Translations under genes and position numbers: made by a program
The notes under the pieces: model-generated
What the model saw: only the letters and a program-made list of their open reading frames with translations
What the model was told of the DNA's origin: nothing
Databases searched by the model: none
Shown: one piece after another, positions 33,881 to 42,692 of the stretch
How the letters are laid out: every line of letters starts with the position of its first letter
Position numbering within the stretch: the stretch's first letter is position 1
DNA from: Rhodophyticola sp017644125
GTDB lineage: Bacteria > Pseudomonadota > Alphaproteobacteria > Rhodobacterales > Rhodobacteraceae
Reading direction: 5' to 3' (one strand)
Assembly: GCF_042140125.1 (NCBI RefSeq)
Contig: NZ_CP159473.1
Length of the DNA: 64,000 nucleotides

Positions 33881-33976
33881 ATCCTTATCTTTGCTTCATG
33901 AATTTGGCGGGAGTGCGAGGGGGTGACCCCGGGTCCCGCCAGCGATTGAGTGTTTGCATATGGTCCCGGGGAGGCC

Positions 33977-34861
33977 TCATCCCTTCAGCCCCGCCATCAC
34001 GACGCCGCGAATGATGAAGCGCTGGAAGATCAGGAACACGACCAGCGTCGGCAGCGTGGAGATAGCGGCCCCGGTCATGATCAGCTCCCAGGCGACATCG
34101 GCCTCATCCCCGAAGGAGGAAAGCCCCACCGGCAGCGTGTAGAGCGCGGTATCCGTCGTCGCGATCAGCGGCCAGATAAACGCGGTCCAGTTGCCCAGAA
34201 ACACGAAGATCGCAAGCGCCGCCAGCGCCGGTTTGACCAGCGGCATCGCCACCGACCACCAGATCTGCAACTCGTTCAGCCCGTCGATCCGCGCGGCCTC
34301 CAGAAAATCGTCGGGTACGGTTTCGAAGAACTGTTTCATCAGGAACACCCCGAAGGCGGTCATCAGCCCGGGGAACATGATGCCCCAATAGGTATCCAGC
34401 CAGCCAAGCTGCTGGCTCATCAGATACCACGGGATCACCAGCATTTCGGTCGGGATCATCAGCGTCGACAGGATCGCGATGAAGATCAGGTAGCGCCCGC
34501 GGAACTTGAACTTGCACAGCACATAGCCCACCAGACTGTCGAAGATCAGCGTCGAGATCGTGGTCAGCGTCGCGATGATCAGCGAGTTCAGAAACCACGT
34601 GTAGAACCGCCCGTCCTCCAGAACGTAGGTGTAGTTCTCAAGCGTCGGTTCTTCGGGGATCAGGTTGAGATTGTAGACCTCGAAGGAGTATTTCAGCGAG
34701 GTCGAGATCATGTAGACCAGCGGCATCACCATCAGAACGCCGCCCAGAAACAGCAGCGCCCAACGGATGAATTGGGCATAATTCCGCGGCGGTTTCGGCC
34801 GGTCGGGGCGCAACAGCGTTTCCGAGGACGGCTTGATCCGGATGTCTTCGGCAATGGCCAT
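33977..34861 (-). CDS. Carbohydrate ABC transporter permease (MalG type)
   Basis: 294 aa with six membrane segments. The EAA loop is EAARIDGLNELQIWWSVAMP, the ATPase contact site of CUT1 permeases. The start ATG 34861 overlaps the stop of the MalF-type gene by one base (TGATG). A gap of 96 bases before the lyase gene contains no obvious hairpin, so the operon probably continues. Confidence 0.95.
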   Translation of the reverse strand: MAIAEDIRIKPSSETLLRPDRPKPPRNYAQFIRWALLFLGGVLMVMPLVYMISTSLKYSFEVYNLNLIPEEPTLENYTYVLEDGRFYTWFLNSLIIATLTTISTLIFDSLVGYVLCKFKFRGRYLIFIAILSTLMIPTEMLVIPWYLMSQQLGWLDTYWGIMFPGLMTAFGVFLMKQFFETVPDDFLEAARIDGLNELQIWWSVAMPLVKPALAALAIFVFLGNWTAFIWPLIATTDTALYTLPVGLSSFGDEADVAWELIMTGAAISTLPTLVVFLIFQRFIIRGVVMAGLKG

Positions 34862-35811
34862 CAGCGGTCCCTCAGAATGCGCAGCTGCACAAGGCTCACG
34901 ATCAGCAGGATCACGAACAGAACCACGGTCTGGGCCGCCGCCGCTCCCATCTGGCTGCGCCCGCCAAAGGCCGTTTCATAGATCATCAGAACCAGCGGTT
35001 TGGTCGAGTTGAGCGGCCCGCCGGGGTTGTTGGTGGTCATGTTGAACACATGATCGAAGATCCGCAGGAACCCGATCGAGGAGAACACGACCAGAAAGAC
35101 GATGGTGGGTTTCAGCAGCGGCAGCGTGATCTCCCACAGCATCGTCCAGTTGGAGACGCCATCGACACGGGCGGCCTCGTAATAGGTCGGCGGGATCGCG
35201 CGGAGCCCCGCCATGAAGATGATGACCTGAAAGCCGAGCCCGGCCCAGACGGCGGGGGCCAGAACGGCGGGCAGGGCGATGGAGGTGGATTGCAGGAATT
35301 CGATCTGCGGGATGCCGAACTGCGCAAGAAAATTGTTGAACACGCCGATCGGGACCGGCTGGTAGAACCATCGCCAGACCCACGCCATGGCCACGGCCGA
35401 CGTCATGAAGGGCAGGAAATAGAGCGCGCGGATCGTGCCATGCATGAAGCGCACCTTGTCCAGGTGATAGGCCACGAAAAACGAGATCACGAGGCTGATC
35501 GGCGTACCGATGATCAGATATTCGAACGTGTTGACGAAGACGATCCAGAAGACCGGATCGTTCCACAGATCCACGTAATTCTCGAACCCGACCCATTCCC
35601 GGCTGCCCAGGAGGTTCCATTCCTGAAAACTCAGCACAAAGGCGTTGCCGGTAGGGTAGAAGCGCACGACCACGTAGAAGACGATGGGCACGGCCAGAAA
35701 GGCCCAGGCCCAGACCACCTGTTTCTGCCGGATGCTGAGCCGGTGCCAGCGGGCCGAAAGACCGCTCCTGGCGCCGGGCGACATGTCGTCTGATTGAGAG
35801 GTGTCGGCCAC
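34861..35811 (-). CDS. Carbohydrate ABC transporter permease (MalF type)
   Basis: 316 aa with six membrane segments after a basic cytoplasmic N-terminus. The EAA loop is EAARVDGVSNWTMLWEITLP. It partners with the MalG-type permease through a one-base overlap. It lies 82 bases behind the binding-protein gene, a gap that often holds a processing or hairpin element raising binding-protein levels. Confidence 0.95.
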   Translation of the reverse strand: MADTSQSDDMSPGARSGLSARWHRLSIRQKQVVWAWAFLAVPIVFYVVVRFYPTGNAFVLSFQEWNLLGSREWVGFENYVDLWNDPVFWIVFVNTFEYLIIGTPISLVISFFVAYHLDKVRFMHGTIRALYFLPFMTSAVAMAWVWRWFYQPVPIGVFNNFLAQFGIPQIEFLQSTSIALPAVLAPAVWAGLGFQVIIFMAGLRAIPPTYYEAARVDGVSNWTMLWEITLPLLKPTIVFLVVFSSIGFLRIFDHVFNMTTNNPGGPLNSTKPLVLMIYETAFGGRSQMGAAAAQTVVLFVILLIVSLVQLRILRDR

Positions 35812-35893
35812 GGGTTGCGATCTCCGGCAGGTCAGGAAAAGCAGGGCAGGGGGCCGGGCGCGTCCGCGACGGCGCCCGCCCTTGGGTCCGCAG

Positions 35894-37156
35894 TCACTCG
35901 CCGTAATAGTCGTCCAGCAGAGCCTGTTCGGCTTCGGCCGCGGTGGCGAGGCTGTCGGCGACGGAGGCGCCTTGCAGCTGCACCCGCTCGACCATTTCCA
36001 CCATCAACTGGCGCTGCGCGCTTTCATCGGCAAAGCGCGTGGTGTTGGCATAGGCCAGCCCGCGGATGAACGGCCCGTAGACCGGATCATTGGCATTCTC
36101 GTCGGTCATGCCAACGGCTTGACGTGCAGGCAGTTCTCCCACGACTTCCAGCCAGATCTCCATCGCCTCGGGCGAGGTGATGTATTCCATGAAGAGGACG
36201 GCGGCGTCGTATTTCTCGCCTTCCGCCTGACTGGTGATCGCGTTGACCCAGTAGGAGGAATAGTTCGACCGTGTCCCGTCGGAACCGGCGGGAAGCTCCG
36301 CCACACCCCAGTTCAGCCCGCGCGTGTCGTTGAGCGCGCCGATGCGGAACGAGCCGTCGATATGCATGCCCGCGCGCCCGGCCCGGAACGCCGCTTGCGG
36401 CTCGTCCATGAACAGAACCTGGGTGACGCCATGTTCTTCCTGAAGATCGGTGTAGAACTCCAGCGCCGCCCGTCCGGCATCGTCATTATAGGTGACGGTC
36501 TGGTAATCGTCGCTATAGGGAGAGCCGCCGAACTGACGCACCAGAACCTCGCGGAACCAGTGGTGATCCTGCGCGGTCATGCCCGTGGTGATGCCCACTT
36601 GTGTGATGTTGCCCGCTCCGTCACGTTCGGTCAGCGCGGCGGCGATCTCGACCAGTTCGTCAAGCGTTTCGGGCGGGCCGTCGATGCCCGCGGCCTCGAA
36701 CAGGCGCTCGTTATAGAACAGCGCAAGGCTGCGCACGGCGGTGGGAAGGGCCCAGTACTGGCCATCCTGTTCCATCGCGGAAACCATCGGGAAGAACTCC
36801 GCCTCGATCTCGGCGGGCGAGAAGACATCCGCCGGCAGCGGCTGGATCAGGTCGGCCTCGACGTAGTCATTCAGCCAGCCGTAGAAAAGCTGTACTACAT
36901 CGGGGCCTTCGCCGGCCGGGATCGCGGCGGCGACCTGCGTTCTGTAGTTGGCGTAGGGGAAATGGGTCATGGTGACCGTGATGTCGGGGTTGGCGGCCTC
37001 GAAATTCTCGATAAGTTGCTCCATCGCGGTGACGCGTGCATCGAAGAAATACTGCCAGTATTCGATTTCGACCTCTGCCATGGCGGGGGCGGCGGCAAAC
37101 AGTGCTGAGGCCGAAACGGCGGTCGCGGCGACTGTGGTCCGAAGTCCGGAAAACAT
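35894..37156 (-). CDS. Extracellular sugar-binding protein of ABC transporter
   Basis: 420 aa. ATG 37156 follows AGGGAG by about 10 bases. The Sec signal ends in AAAPAMA, and the mature part begins EVEIEYWQYFFDARVTAMEQ. FEAANPDITVTMTHFPYANY and FRAGRAGMHIDGSFRIG are typical of family 1 solute-binding proteins (SBP_bac_1). First gene of the importer operon; ligand unknown, probably an oligosaccharide, glycoside or aminosugar derivative. Confidence 0.93.
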   Translation of the reverse strand: MFSGLRTTVAATAVSASALFAAAPAMAEVEIEYWQYFFDARVTAMEQLIENFEAANPDITVTMTHFPYANYRTQVAAAIPAGEGPDVVQLFYGWLNDYVEADLIQPLPADVFSPAEIEAEFFPMVSAMEQDGQYWALPTAVRSLALFYNERLFEAAGIDGPPETLDELVEIAAALTERDGAGNITQVGITTGMTAQDHHWFREVLVRQFGGSPYSDDYQTVTYNDDAGRAALEFYTDLQEEHGVTQVLFMDEPQAAFRAGRAGMHIDGSFRIGALNDTRGLNWGVAELPAGSDGTRSNYSSYWVNAITSQAEGEKYDAAVLFMEYITSPEAMEIWLEVVGELPARQAVGMTDENANDPVYGPFIRGLAYANTTRFADESAQRQLMVEMVERVQLQGASVADSLATAAEAEQALLDDYYGE

Positions 37157-37234
37157 TTTTGGAAACTCCCTGTTGTTGTCGGCTTGCGCGAAGCATGCAC
37201 CGTATCCGCGATTCGAGCGCGGGGATGGTTCAGG

Positions 37235-37275
37235 ATTAAGTCAAACCAATTGAGTTATCAAGCAAGTTGAGTTAA
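37235..37275. promoter_or_regulatory. Candidate ROK operator cluster in the divergent promoter region
   Basis: Two direct copies of TTGAGTTA, starting at 37250 and 37267 (17 bases apart), and an inverted relative TTAAGTCAA just before 37245. Together they form an imperfect palindrome around ACCAA. This AT-rich block lies between the divergent solute-binding and ROK genes, just before the ROK start, where an autoregulating repressor would bind. Identification is by repeat structure and position only. Confidence 0.5.
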
Positions 37276-37285
37276 TCCCGGAGGC

Positions 37286-38458
37286 ATGAGTCTGCCTCTC
37301 CTGCCCCCCGGATCGAATGCCGAACGCAGCCGCGCCTATAATCGCGGGCTGGTTCTGGGCCATGTGCGGCGCGCCGGCGCCTCCGGCCGGGCCGAGATCG
37401 CGCGCGCATCGGGGCTGAGCACGCAGGCGGTGAGCAACATCATCGGAGAGCTTGTGGCGGAGGGCTGGCTGTATGAGGCCGGGCGCCGGACCGGTGGGCG
37501 CGGGCTTCCGGCCGTGACCTATGCCATCGACGGGGCGGCGGGCACCGCGTTCGGTATCGAGTTGCGCCCCAATGCGGTGCTGTGTGCGCTGATCGATCTG
37601 GACGGGCGGGCGCTTTACACCGATCGCGTCGCGGTCTCGCGGGCCGATCCCGGTCATGTCGTCCAGCTGGTGAGCCAGCTTCTCGAACGTGCCCTGTCCA
37701 ACAGCCGCACGAAGGTCGCGCGGGTTCTGGGTGCAGGCGTTGTGATGCCCGGGCCCTTCGGCAAGACCGGGCTGTCGGGCTTCTTGACCGAATTGCCCGG
37801 CTGGGAGGGGCTCGACGCGCAGGCCCTCTTTGCCGAGGTGCTGGACATGGCCGTGACCGTCGAAAACGACGCCAACGCGGCCGCCATGGCCGAACGCGTC
37901 TCGGGGGTGGCGGCGGGGCTGTCCTCCTATGCGTTTCTCTATTTCGGCACCGGTATCGGCCTCGGGCTTGTGTCCGGGGGCACGATCTTCCGCGGCGCGT
38001 TTGGCAATGCGGGCGAAATCGGCCACGTCCCGGCCCCGTTCGAAGGCGGGTTGAAACCGCTTGAGGAAATCGCCAGCCGGATGGCGTTGACCACGGCCTT
38101 GCGGGGCGCGGGCGAAGCGGCGGAAACCGTGACCGATCTCGACCGGCTTTTCGAACAGCGCCACCCGGCGATGATGGCCTGGATCGAGGGCGCGCGCCCG
38201 GCCCTGTCCCATGCGGTTCACATCGTCGAGAACCTCTACGATCCCGAAGCGGTGATCATGGGCGGGGCCTTGCCCGCAAGGCTCTTGCAGCATCTGACCG
38301 ACACCACGCCGCTGCCATCGCTCTCGGTCTCCAACCGGGCGGATCGAAACTGCCCGAGGCTTCTGGCCGGCACCGCCGGCCGGATGACCGCGACCCATGG
38401 GGCGGCCGCCCTTGTCATCAATCAGACCCTCACGCCCAGCCTTGGGCTGGCCACCTGA
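37286..38458 (+). CDS. ROK-family transcriptional regulator
   Basis: 390 aa. An N-terminal winged helix (GRAEIARASGLSTQAVSNII) is followed by a ROK sugar-kinase-like domain with ENDANAAAMAE, FGTGIGLGLVSGG and GNAGEIGHV. The consensus zinc-binding cysteines of many ROK proteins (CGxxGCxE) are not seen in this part. It most likely senses the imported sugar and represses the divergent ABC operon and the PIG-L gene 11 bases downstream. GGAGG lies very close (one base) to ATG 37286, so initiation may be weak. Confidence 0.9.
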   Translation: MSLPLLPPGSNAERSRAYNRGLVLGHVRRAGASGRAEIARASGLSTQAVSNIIGELVAEGWLYEAGRRTGGRGLPAVTYAIDGAAGTAFGIELRPNAVLCALIDLDGRALYTDRVAVSRADPGHVVQLVSQLLERALSNSRTKVARVLGAGVVMPGPFGKTGLSGFLTELPGWEGLDAQALFAEVLDMAVTVENDANAAAMAERVSGVAAGLSSYAFLYFGTGIGLGLVSGGTIFRGAFGNAGEIGHVPAPFEGGLKPLEEIASRMALTTALRGAGEAAETVTDLDRLFEQRHPAMMAWIEGARPALSHAVHIVENLYDPEAVIMGGALPARLLQHLTDTTPLPSLSVSNRADRNCPRLLAGTAGRMTATHGAAALVINQTLTPSLGLAT

Positions 38459-38469
38459 AAGACGTGCCG

Positions 38470-40785
38470 ATGCCCACCACCGACCAGTCCCGCATCATGG
38501 CGGAAGCCGCGACCCCCCTGATCGCCCGGATCTGGCGCGCGCTTCAGCCGCTTCGCTCGGTTGTCGGGTTCATGAACACGGGCGCCCATCCCGATGACGA
38601 AACCTCCGCGATGCTGGCCGTGCTGGGTTTGCGGGACGGCATCAATCTCAGCTTTGCCTGCGCCAACCGGGGCGAGGGCGGGCAGAACGATATCGGGACC
38701 GAAGCAGGTTTCGACCTGGGCACCATCCGCACCGCCGAGATGGAGCGCGCCGCCGAGATGCTCGACATGCGCCTTTACTGGCTGGGTCAGTCCCCGGAGG
38801 ACACGATCACCGATTTCGGGTTTTCGAAATCCGGCGACGAGACCATGGCCCGCTGGGGCCGTGACCGGACGCTGGCCCGCTTCGTCCACATCCTGCGGAT
38901 GGAGCGGCCGGATATCATCTGCCCCACCTTTCTGGATATTCCGGGCCAGCATGGCCACCACCGCGCGATGACATCGGCCGCCCATGAGGCGATGGAGCTT
39001 GCCGCCGATCCGGCCTTTACCGGCAGCGACCTGCCGATCTGGCAGGTCTCGAAGCTGTACCTGCCGGCGTGGTCCGGGGCGGGCGGCTCCTATGACGACG
39101 AACTGCCGCCGCCCGACGTCACGCTCACCATCGACGGGCATGGCACGGACCCGGTGCTTGGAACCAGTTACGCCCGCATCGCGCAGCAATCGCGGGCCTT
39201 TCACCGCACCCAGGGCATGGGGCGCTGGATCCCGCCTGGGGCGGAGACCGACTGGCCGCTCCATCTTGCAATCAGCAAGCTCGGCCCCGATCAGGGGGCC
39301 ATCACCGACAACCTGCCGGGCGATCTGCGGGATCTGGACCCGGCGCTGGACACCGCGCAGACGGCCATCGATGCGGCCTTGGCGGCATTTCCGGACCGGG
39401 CCGGAATGCTGGCGGCCGCCGCCCGCGCCCATGCGGCGCTGGGTCAGGCGCAGACCGATCCGCTCCATGCCCACCGGATTGGGCGCAAACAGGCGCAGCT
39501 TGCGCGCCTGATGCGGCTTTGCGCCCATCCCGACATCCGCGGACGACTGGCCGAACCGAGGCTGACGCCGGGCGAGAGCACGACGCTGACGGTCGAACGG
39601 CGCACGGCCTGTTTCGGGCGCGCGACGGTCACGCCGGTCCTGCCCGACTGGATGGACGGCAACGGCGAAGAGCTGCGCCTGTCCCGTGCCGCGCCACCGA
39701 GCGACCCCTATCCCGACAGCTACGATCCGCTTGCGCCGCCCGCGCCGTCTCTGGCCGTCACAATCGAAACCGACGGGATCGCCGCCACCTCCCACATCGC
39801 CCTTGAAACGCCGCTGCTGGTCGCGCCGTCGGCCCGCGCGGACCTGTCACGCCACGCCGCGATCCTCAATCTTGCCCGCCCCGGGCGCGCCATCGAGCTG
39901 AGCGTTTCCAACATCTCCGGCGGCACGCCGCGCTTCGATCTTCCGGAGGGTTGGACACAACGCTGGACCGGTCCGCAGGTTGCGCTGGACGCGCCCGAGG
40001 ACGTCGCCATGGGCCTGTACCACCTGCCGCTCCTGCTGGACGGGCAACCGGCGCATGGCATCCGCGTCTTCACCCATGATCATATCGCCCCACGCCTGCG
40101 CAGCACCCCCGCGACGCTCAGGCTGCGGGTTGCGGATATCGCCGTGCCCAAGGCCCGCATCGGCTATATCGGCGGCGGGAACGACCGCGCGGCGGAATGG
40201 CTGGCCGCCATCGGCTGCGACGTGACAGACCTCGGCGACCAGGCACTTGCATCGGCCGATCCCTTCGCCGGCTACGACACGATCCTGATCGGCGTGTTCG
40301 CGATCCGCTTCCGCCCGGTCCTGGCGCGCCACATGCCGGCGCTGCATGACTGGACCCGGAACGGCGGCAATCTTGTCACCCTCTATCACCGGCCGTGGGA
40401 CAATTGGGATGCGAAAACCACCGCGCCGGCACCTCTGGAAATCGGTCAGCCGTCGCTGCGCTGGCGCGTCACCGACGAAACCGCGCCGGTCACCCATCTG
40501 GTTCCGGACCACCCGCTTCTGACCACCCCGAACCGGATCGCGCCCGGCGACTGGGAGGGCTGGCACAAGGAGCGGGGGCTTTACTTCGCCAAGTCATGGG
40601 ACAAGGCCTATACCCCGCTTCTGGCGATGTCCGACCCGGGCGAGAAGCCGCTCCACGGCGCGCTCGTCTCCGCACGGATCGGGCAGGGGCGGCACACCCA
40701 TCTGGCCCTGATCCTGCACCACCAGATGGCCCAACTCGTGCCCGGCGCGTTCCGTCTCATGGCCAATATCGTCACCCCGGACTGA
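38470..40785 (+). CDS. Large PIG-L family deacetylase with C-terminal glutamine amidotransferase-like domain
   Basis: 771 aa from ATG 38470 (a GTG at 38464 is also possible). N-terminal PIG-L/LmbE zinc hydrolase: NTGAHPDDETSAM (His40, Asp43), RGEGGQNDIGTEAG, and GQHGHHRAMTSAAHEA with the third ligand. The middle region (about 330-560) is beta-rich. The C-terminal third has IGYIGGGNDRAAEWLAAIG and YDTILIGVFAIRF, resembling a class I glutamine amidotransferase or ThuA-like fold. PIG-L enzymes N-deacetylate GlcNAc-type groups. No signal peptide, so cytoplasmic; pairs functionally with the divergent importer. Confidence 0.85.
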   Translation: MPTTDQSRIMAEAATPLIARIWRALQPLRSVVGFMNTGAHPDDETSAMLAVLGLRDGINLSFACANRGEGGQNDIGTEAGFDLGTIRTAEMERAAEMLDMRLYWLGQSPEDTITDFGFSKSGDETMARWGRDRTLARFVHILRMERPDIICPTFLDIPGQHGHHRAMTSAAHEAMELAADPAFTGSDLPIWQVSKLYLPAWSGAGGSYDDELPPPDVTLTIDGHGTDPVLGTSYARIAQQSRAFHRTQGMGRWIPPGAETDWPLHLAISKLGPDQGAITDNLPGDLRDLDPALDTAQTAIDAALAAFPDRAGMLAAAARAHAALGQAQTDPLHAHRIGRKQAQLARLMRLCAHPDIRGRLAEPRLTPGESTTLTVERRTACFGRATVTPVLPDWMDGNGEELRLSRAAPPSDPYPDSYDPLAPPAPSLAVTIETDGIAATSHIALETPLLVAPSARADLSRHAAILNLARPGRAIELSVSNISGGTPRFDLPEGWTQRWTGPQVALDAPEDVAMGLYHLPLLLDGQPAHGIRVFTHDHIAPRLRSTPATLRLRVADIAVPKARIGYIGGGNDRAAEWLAAIGCDVTDLGDQALASADPFAGYDTILIGVFAIRFRPVLARHMPALHDWTRNGGNLVTLYHRPWDNWDAKTTAPAPLEIGQPSLRWRVTDETAPVTHLVPDHPLLTTPNRIAPGDWEGWHKERGLYFAKSWDKAYTPLLAMSDPGEKPLHGALVSARIGQGRHTHLALILHHQMAQLVPGAFRLMANIVTPD

Positions 40786-40883
40786 CCGCGCCCGTGCGGG
40801 GACGCGACCCGGCTTCCACGCGGGCTTTTACCGAGGAATGTGGTTCTTGTCGGGCTGTTTCAGGCTGGTGGGCCGCTAGATTT

Positions 40884-41419
40884 GTGAATGTCTTCCTGCC
40901 GCACGACGGACTCCGCCATCACATGAAGTGCATGACCTTCGTCCTTCGTGCCGAAGAGGGACGCGATGGCGTACTTCTGTGGCCATACGGAGCAGATAAT
41001 GCCGCAGGCGGCGCATGGGTGAAGGCGTCCAGCCCTGGCAAGTTCCGGGCACCCATGGACGACGATTGGGTGTTCCTTGCGCCGTTCGCCGCGCTTCTGT
41101 CCATCGACCCGGACGCGCCCGCAGGGCCGCAGGTTGACTTGTCCGAACTGGCGGAAGGGAGCTTAGTGTTCTTGGTGCTTGACGGCCAGCTAGCGGCCCC
41201 CTTTCGCCGCGGACCGCATTGAACGGGTCGTTGACGGCCTGCCGTCGCCCGCTGACCGCGTGGCCCACCTATTCGGCCAACCGGCTAGGGGTAGACCTGC
41301 CCGACGTGCTGACTGTGGCCCTGTCGTCGCTTGCGCAAAGCGTCATGGACGTTCTGACCGGGGAAGGGCTAGGCGACCTTGACCTTGACGCCGAGGCCGT
41401 CTTGGCGGTGCCCCTGTGA
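40884..41419 (+). pseudogene. Degraded ORF(s) of unknown family
   Basis: The first open frame (GTG 40884 or ATG 40923) ends at 41222 after VFLVLDGQLAAPF. A different frame then reads coding-like AADRIERVVDGLPSPADRVA up to about 41285. A third frame continues NRLGVDLPDVLTVALSSLAQ to a stop at 41419. Joined, the three would give one acidic protein of about 165 aa. At least two frameshifts are needed, one near the CCCCCTTTC at 41199-41207. No family is recognised. It belongs to the islet next to tRNA-Asn. Confidence 0.35.
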
Positions 41420-41487
41420 GCAATTCCCGCCGATCAACGGGCGACCGTCGCGGGCCTGTGCGAACACCCATAACAACCAATCCCTAG

Positions 41488-41537
41488 TGCCAAGGGCACC
41501 TAGCCCCGGTTCGCGTGCACCGACGCAGCCGGGGCTA
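41488..41537. terminator. Tandem hairpins between the decayed ORFs and the PIN-like gene
   Basis: A small stem GTGCC-AAG-GGCAC (41488-41500) is followed by a perfect 9-bp stem TAGCCCCGG (41501-41509) with CCGGGGCTA (41529-41537). On the plus strand CTTCTT follows. T-runs are weak, so this is a possible terminator rather than a certain one. It lies 5 bases past the stop of the PIN-like gene. Confidence 0.45.
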
Positions 41538-41541
41538 CTTC

Positions 41542-42300
41542 TTAAGTCCAGACCTTGCCTTCGTCAAAGCCTACGCGGGGTTTAGCGAACTTGTAACCGT
41601 TCCACATAAACTTGATGGCTCCCACCAAGCCAAATTTTGGAATAACTAGGCGCAGCAATTGATCTGGTGTTGCGACCTTCACCGACGTTTCAACTTTTGA
41701 CCGCCCAACTACTTTTTGCAGTTTATAGTCCATGGTCAAAAAGTAATCCATTTCAGCCGATTCCGCACACCAAATGTGGTAGGCATCTAGTGCTTGGTTC
41801 AGGTTCAATGGCTTGCTTGCGCCTTGATACGCGCCAGTCATTTTCGTCAGTTCGACAAAGCGCGGATGCTTGATGCTGCACACAAAATCAAGAATGTGCT
41901 CTTCGAACTTCTTGTTGCCGCCAAGGATTATGCGCGACTGCGGCGCAACCGGGTCGGGAACTTCGTTGATGGTGCATCCGAAAAATCGTCCAGATGGGCT
42001 TGCCATTCCGGGCAGCCCCCAAGTTTCCAGATCAACTTCGCGGTGAATGTAGAAGTTAAGCCACTCGGAAATTCCGGCGTAGGCAAGCATACCGAGAAAC
42101 ACGGCATCGCGCTTCTGGACTTCGTTTTTGATTTTATGCAGATCGTTGACCGTACGCGGTTCGTGATATTCTGTCTCGAACTCTGTGCCGCCCCAATTCA
42201 CGGTCGTTTTCTTCGCGCGATATATGTGCTTCTTGACCGCTGAAAACTTCAATATGTTTGTATCAATAAATACAGTTGCTACCGGCTTGGTCTTTCCCAT
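41542..42300 (-). CDS. PIN-domain-like protein (putative nuclease)
   Basis: 252 aa from ATG 42300, with GGAAG a few bases upstream. The N-terminus KPVATVFIDTNILKFSAV places an Asp (residue 13) as in PIN nucleases. A later block, DAYHIWCAESAEMDYFLTMDYKLQKV, has the second acidic cluster and the usual hydrophobic strand before the last Asp. Base composition is clearly more AT-rich than the flanking core genes. No antitoxin-like small gene is adjacent, so it is not a classical VapBC pair. It could be a defence or stand-alone nuclease. Confidence 0.6.
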   Translation of the reverse strand: MGKTKPVATVFIDTNILKFSAVKKHIYRAKKTTVNWGGTEFETEYHEPRTVNDLHKIKNEVQKRDAVFLGMLAYAGISEWLNFYIHREVDLETWGLPGMASPSGRFFGCTINEVPDPVAPQSRIILGGNKKFEEHILDFVCSIKHPRFVELTKMTGAYQGASKPLNLNQALDAYHIWCAESAEMDYFLTMDYKLQKVVGRSKVETSVKVATPDQLLRLVIPKFGLVGAIKFMWNGYKFAKPRVGFDEGKVWT

Positions 42301-42547
42301 CGCGCTTCCAATATGTGCTGCCCCCTTTCGTGCTATTGTGCGCGTCGAAACATGGATAGGCAACTGTGCACCAAGCGTGTGAAGTTGCCCGTATCAGAGG
42401 GCGCTCGCACAGATCAGCAGTTCACTTTCAAGTGAGCGTCAGACTACATCGTAGGCCTAAACGCCACTGACAACCGGCAATATCGCAGTAGTAGGTTGTT
42501 AGTAGATTTCGTAGTCTGCCAATTTTCCCAATGAAATCAAAGGGTAT

Positions 42548-42622
42548 TGGCTCCGGCGGTAGGGATCGAACCTACGACCAATTGATTAACAGTCAACTGC
42601 TCTACCGCTGAGCTACGCCGGA
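42548..42622 (-). tRNA. tRNA-Asn (GTT)
   Basis: 75 bases including encoded CCA. Acceptor TCCGGCG pairs with CGCCGGA, anticodon stem-loop GACTGTTAATC (anticodon GTT), and T-arm with GGTTCGATCCC. The islet with the PIN-like gene lies on its 3' side, the usual integration side, but I found no direct repeat of the tRNA 3' end nearby. Confidence 0.95.
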
Positions 42623-42692
42623 ACTGAGCGCCGATATAGCAAGCCCGATTCCCCGCGTCCAGTGGGGCAATGCGAAAAAACCGAGACGGTCG

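Noticed and set aside
31688..33901. 737-aa plus-strand frame over the ABC ATPase and lyase genes
   Set aside because: Shadow of two minus-strand genes with full catalytic motifs.
40786..42622. Integrated element with tRNA-Asn attachment site
   Set aside because: No direct repeat of the tRNA 3' end and no integrase gene are visible, so an att pair cannot be claimed.
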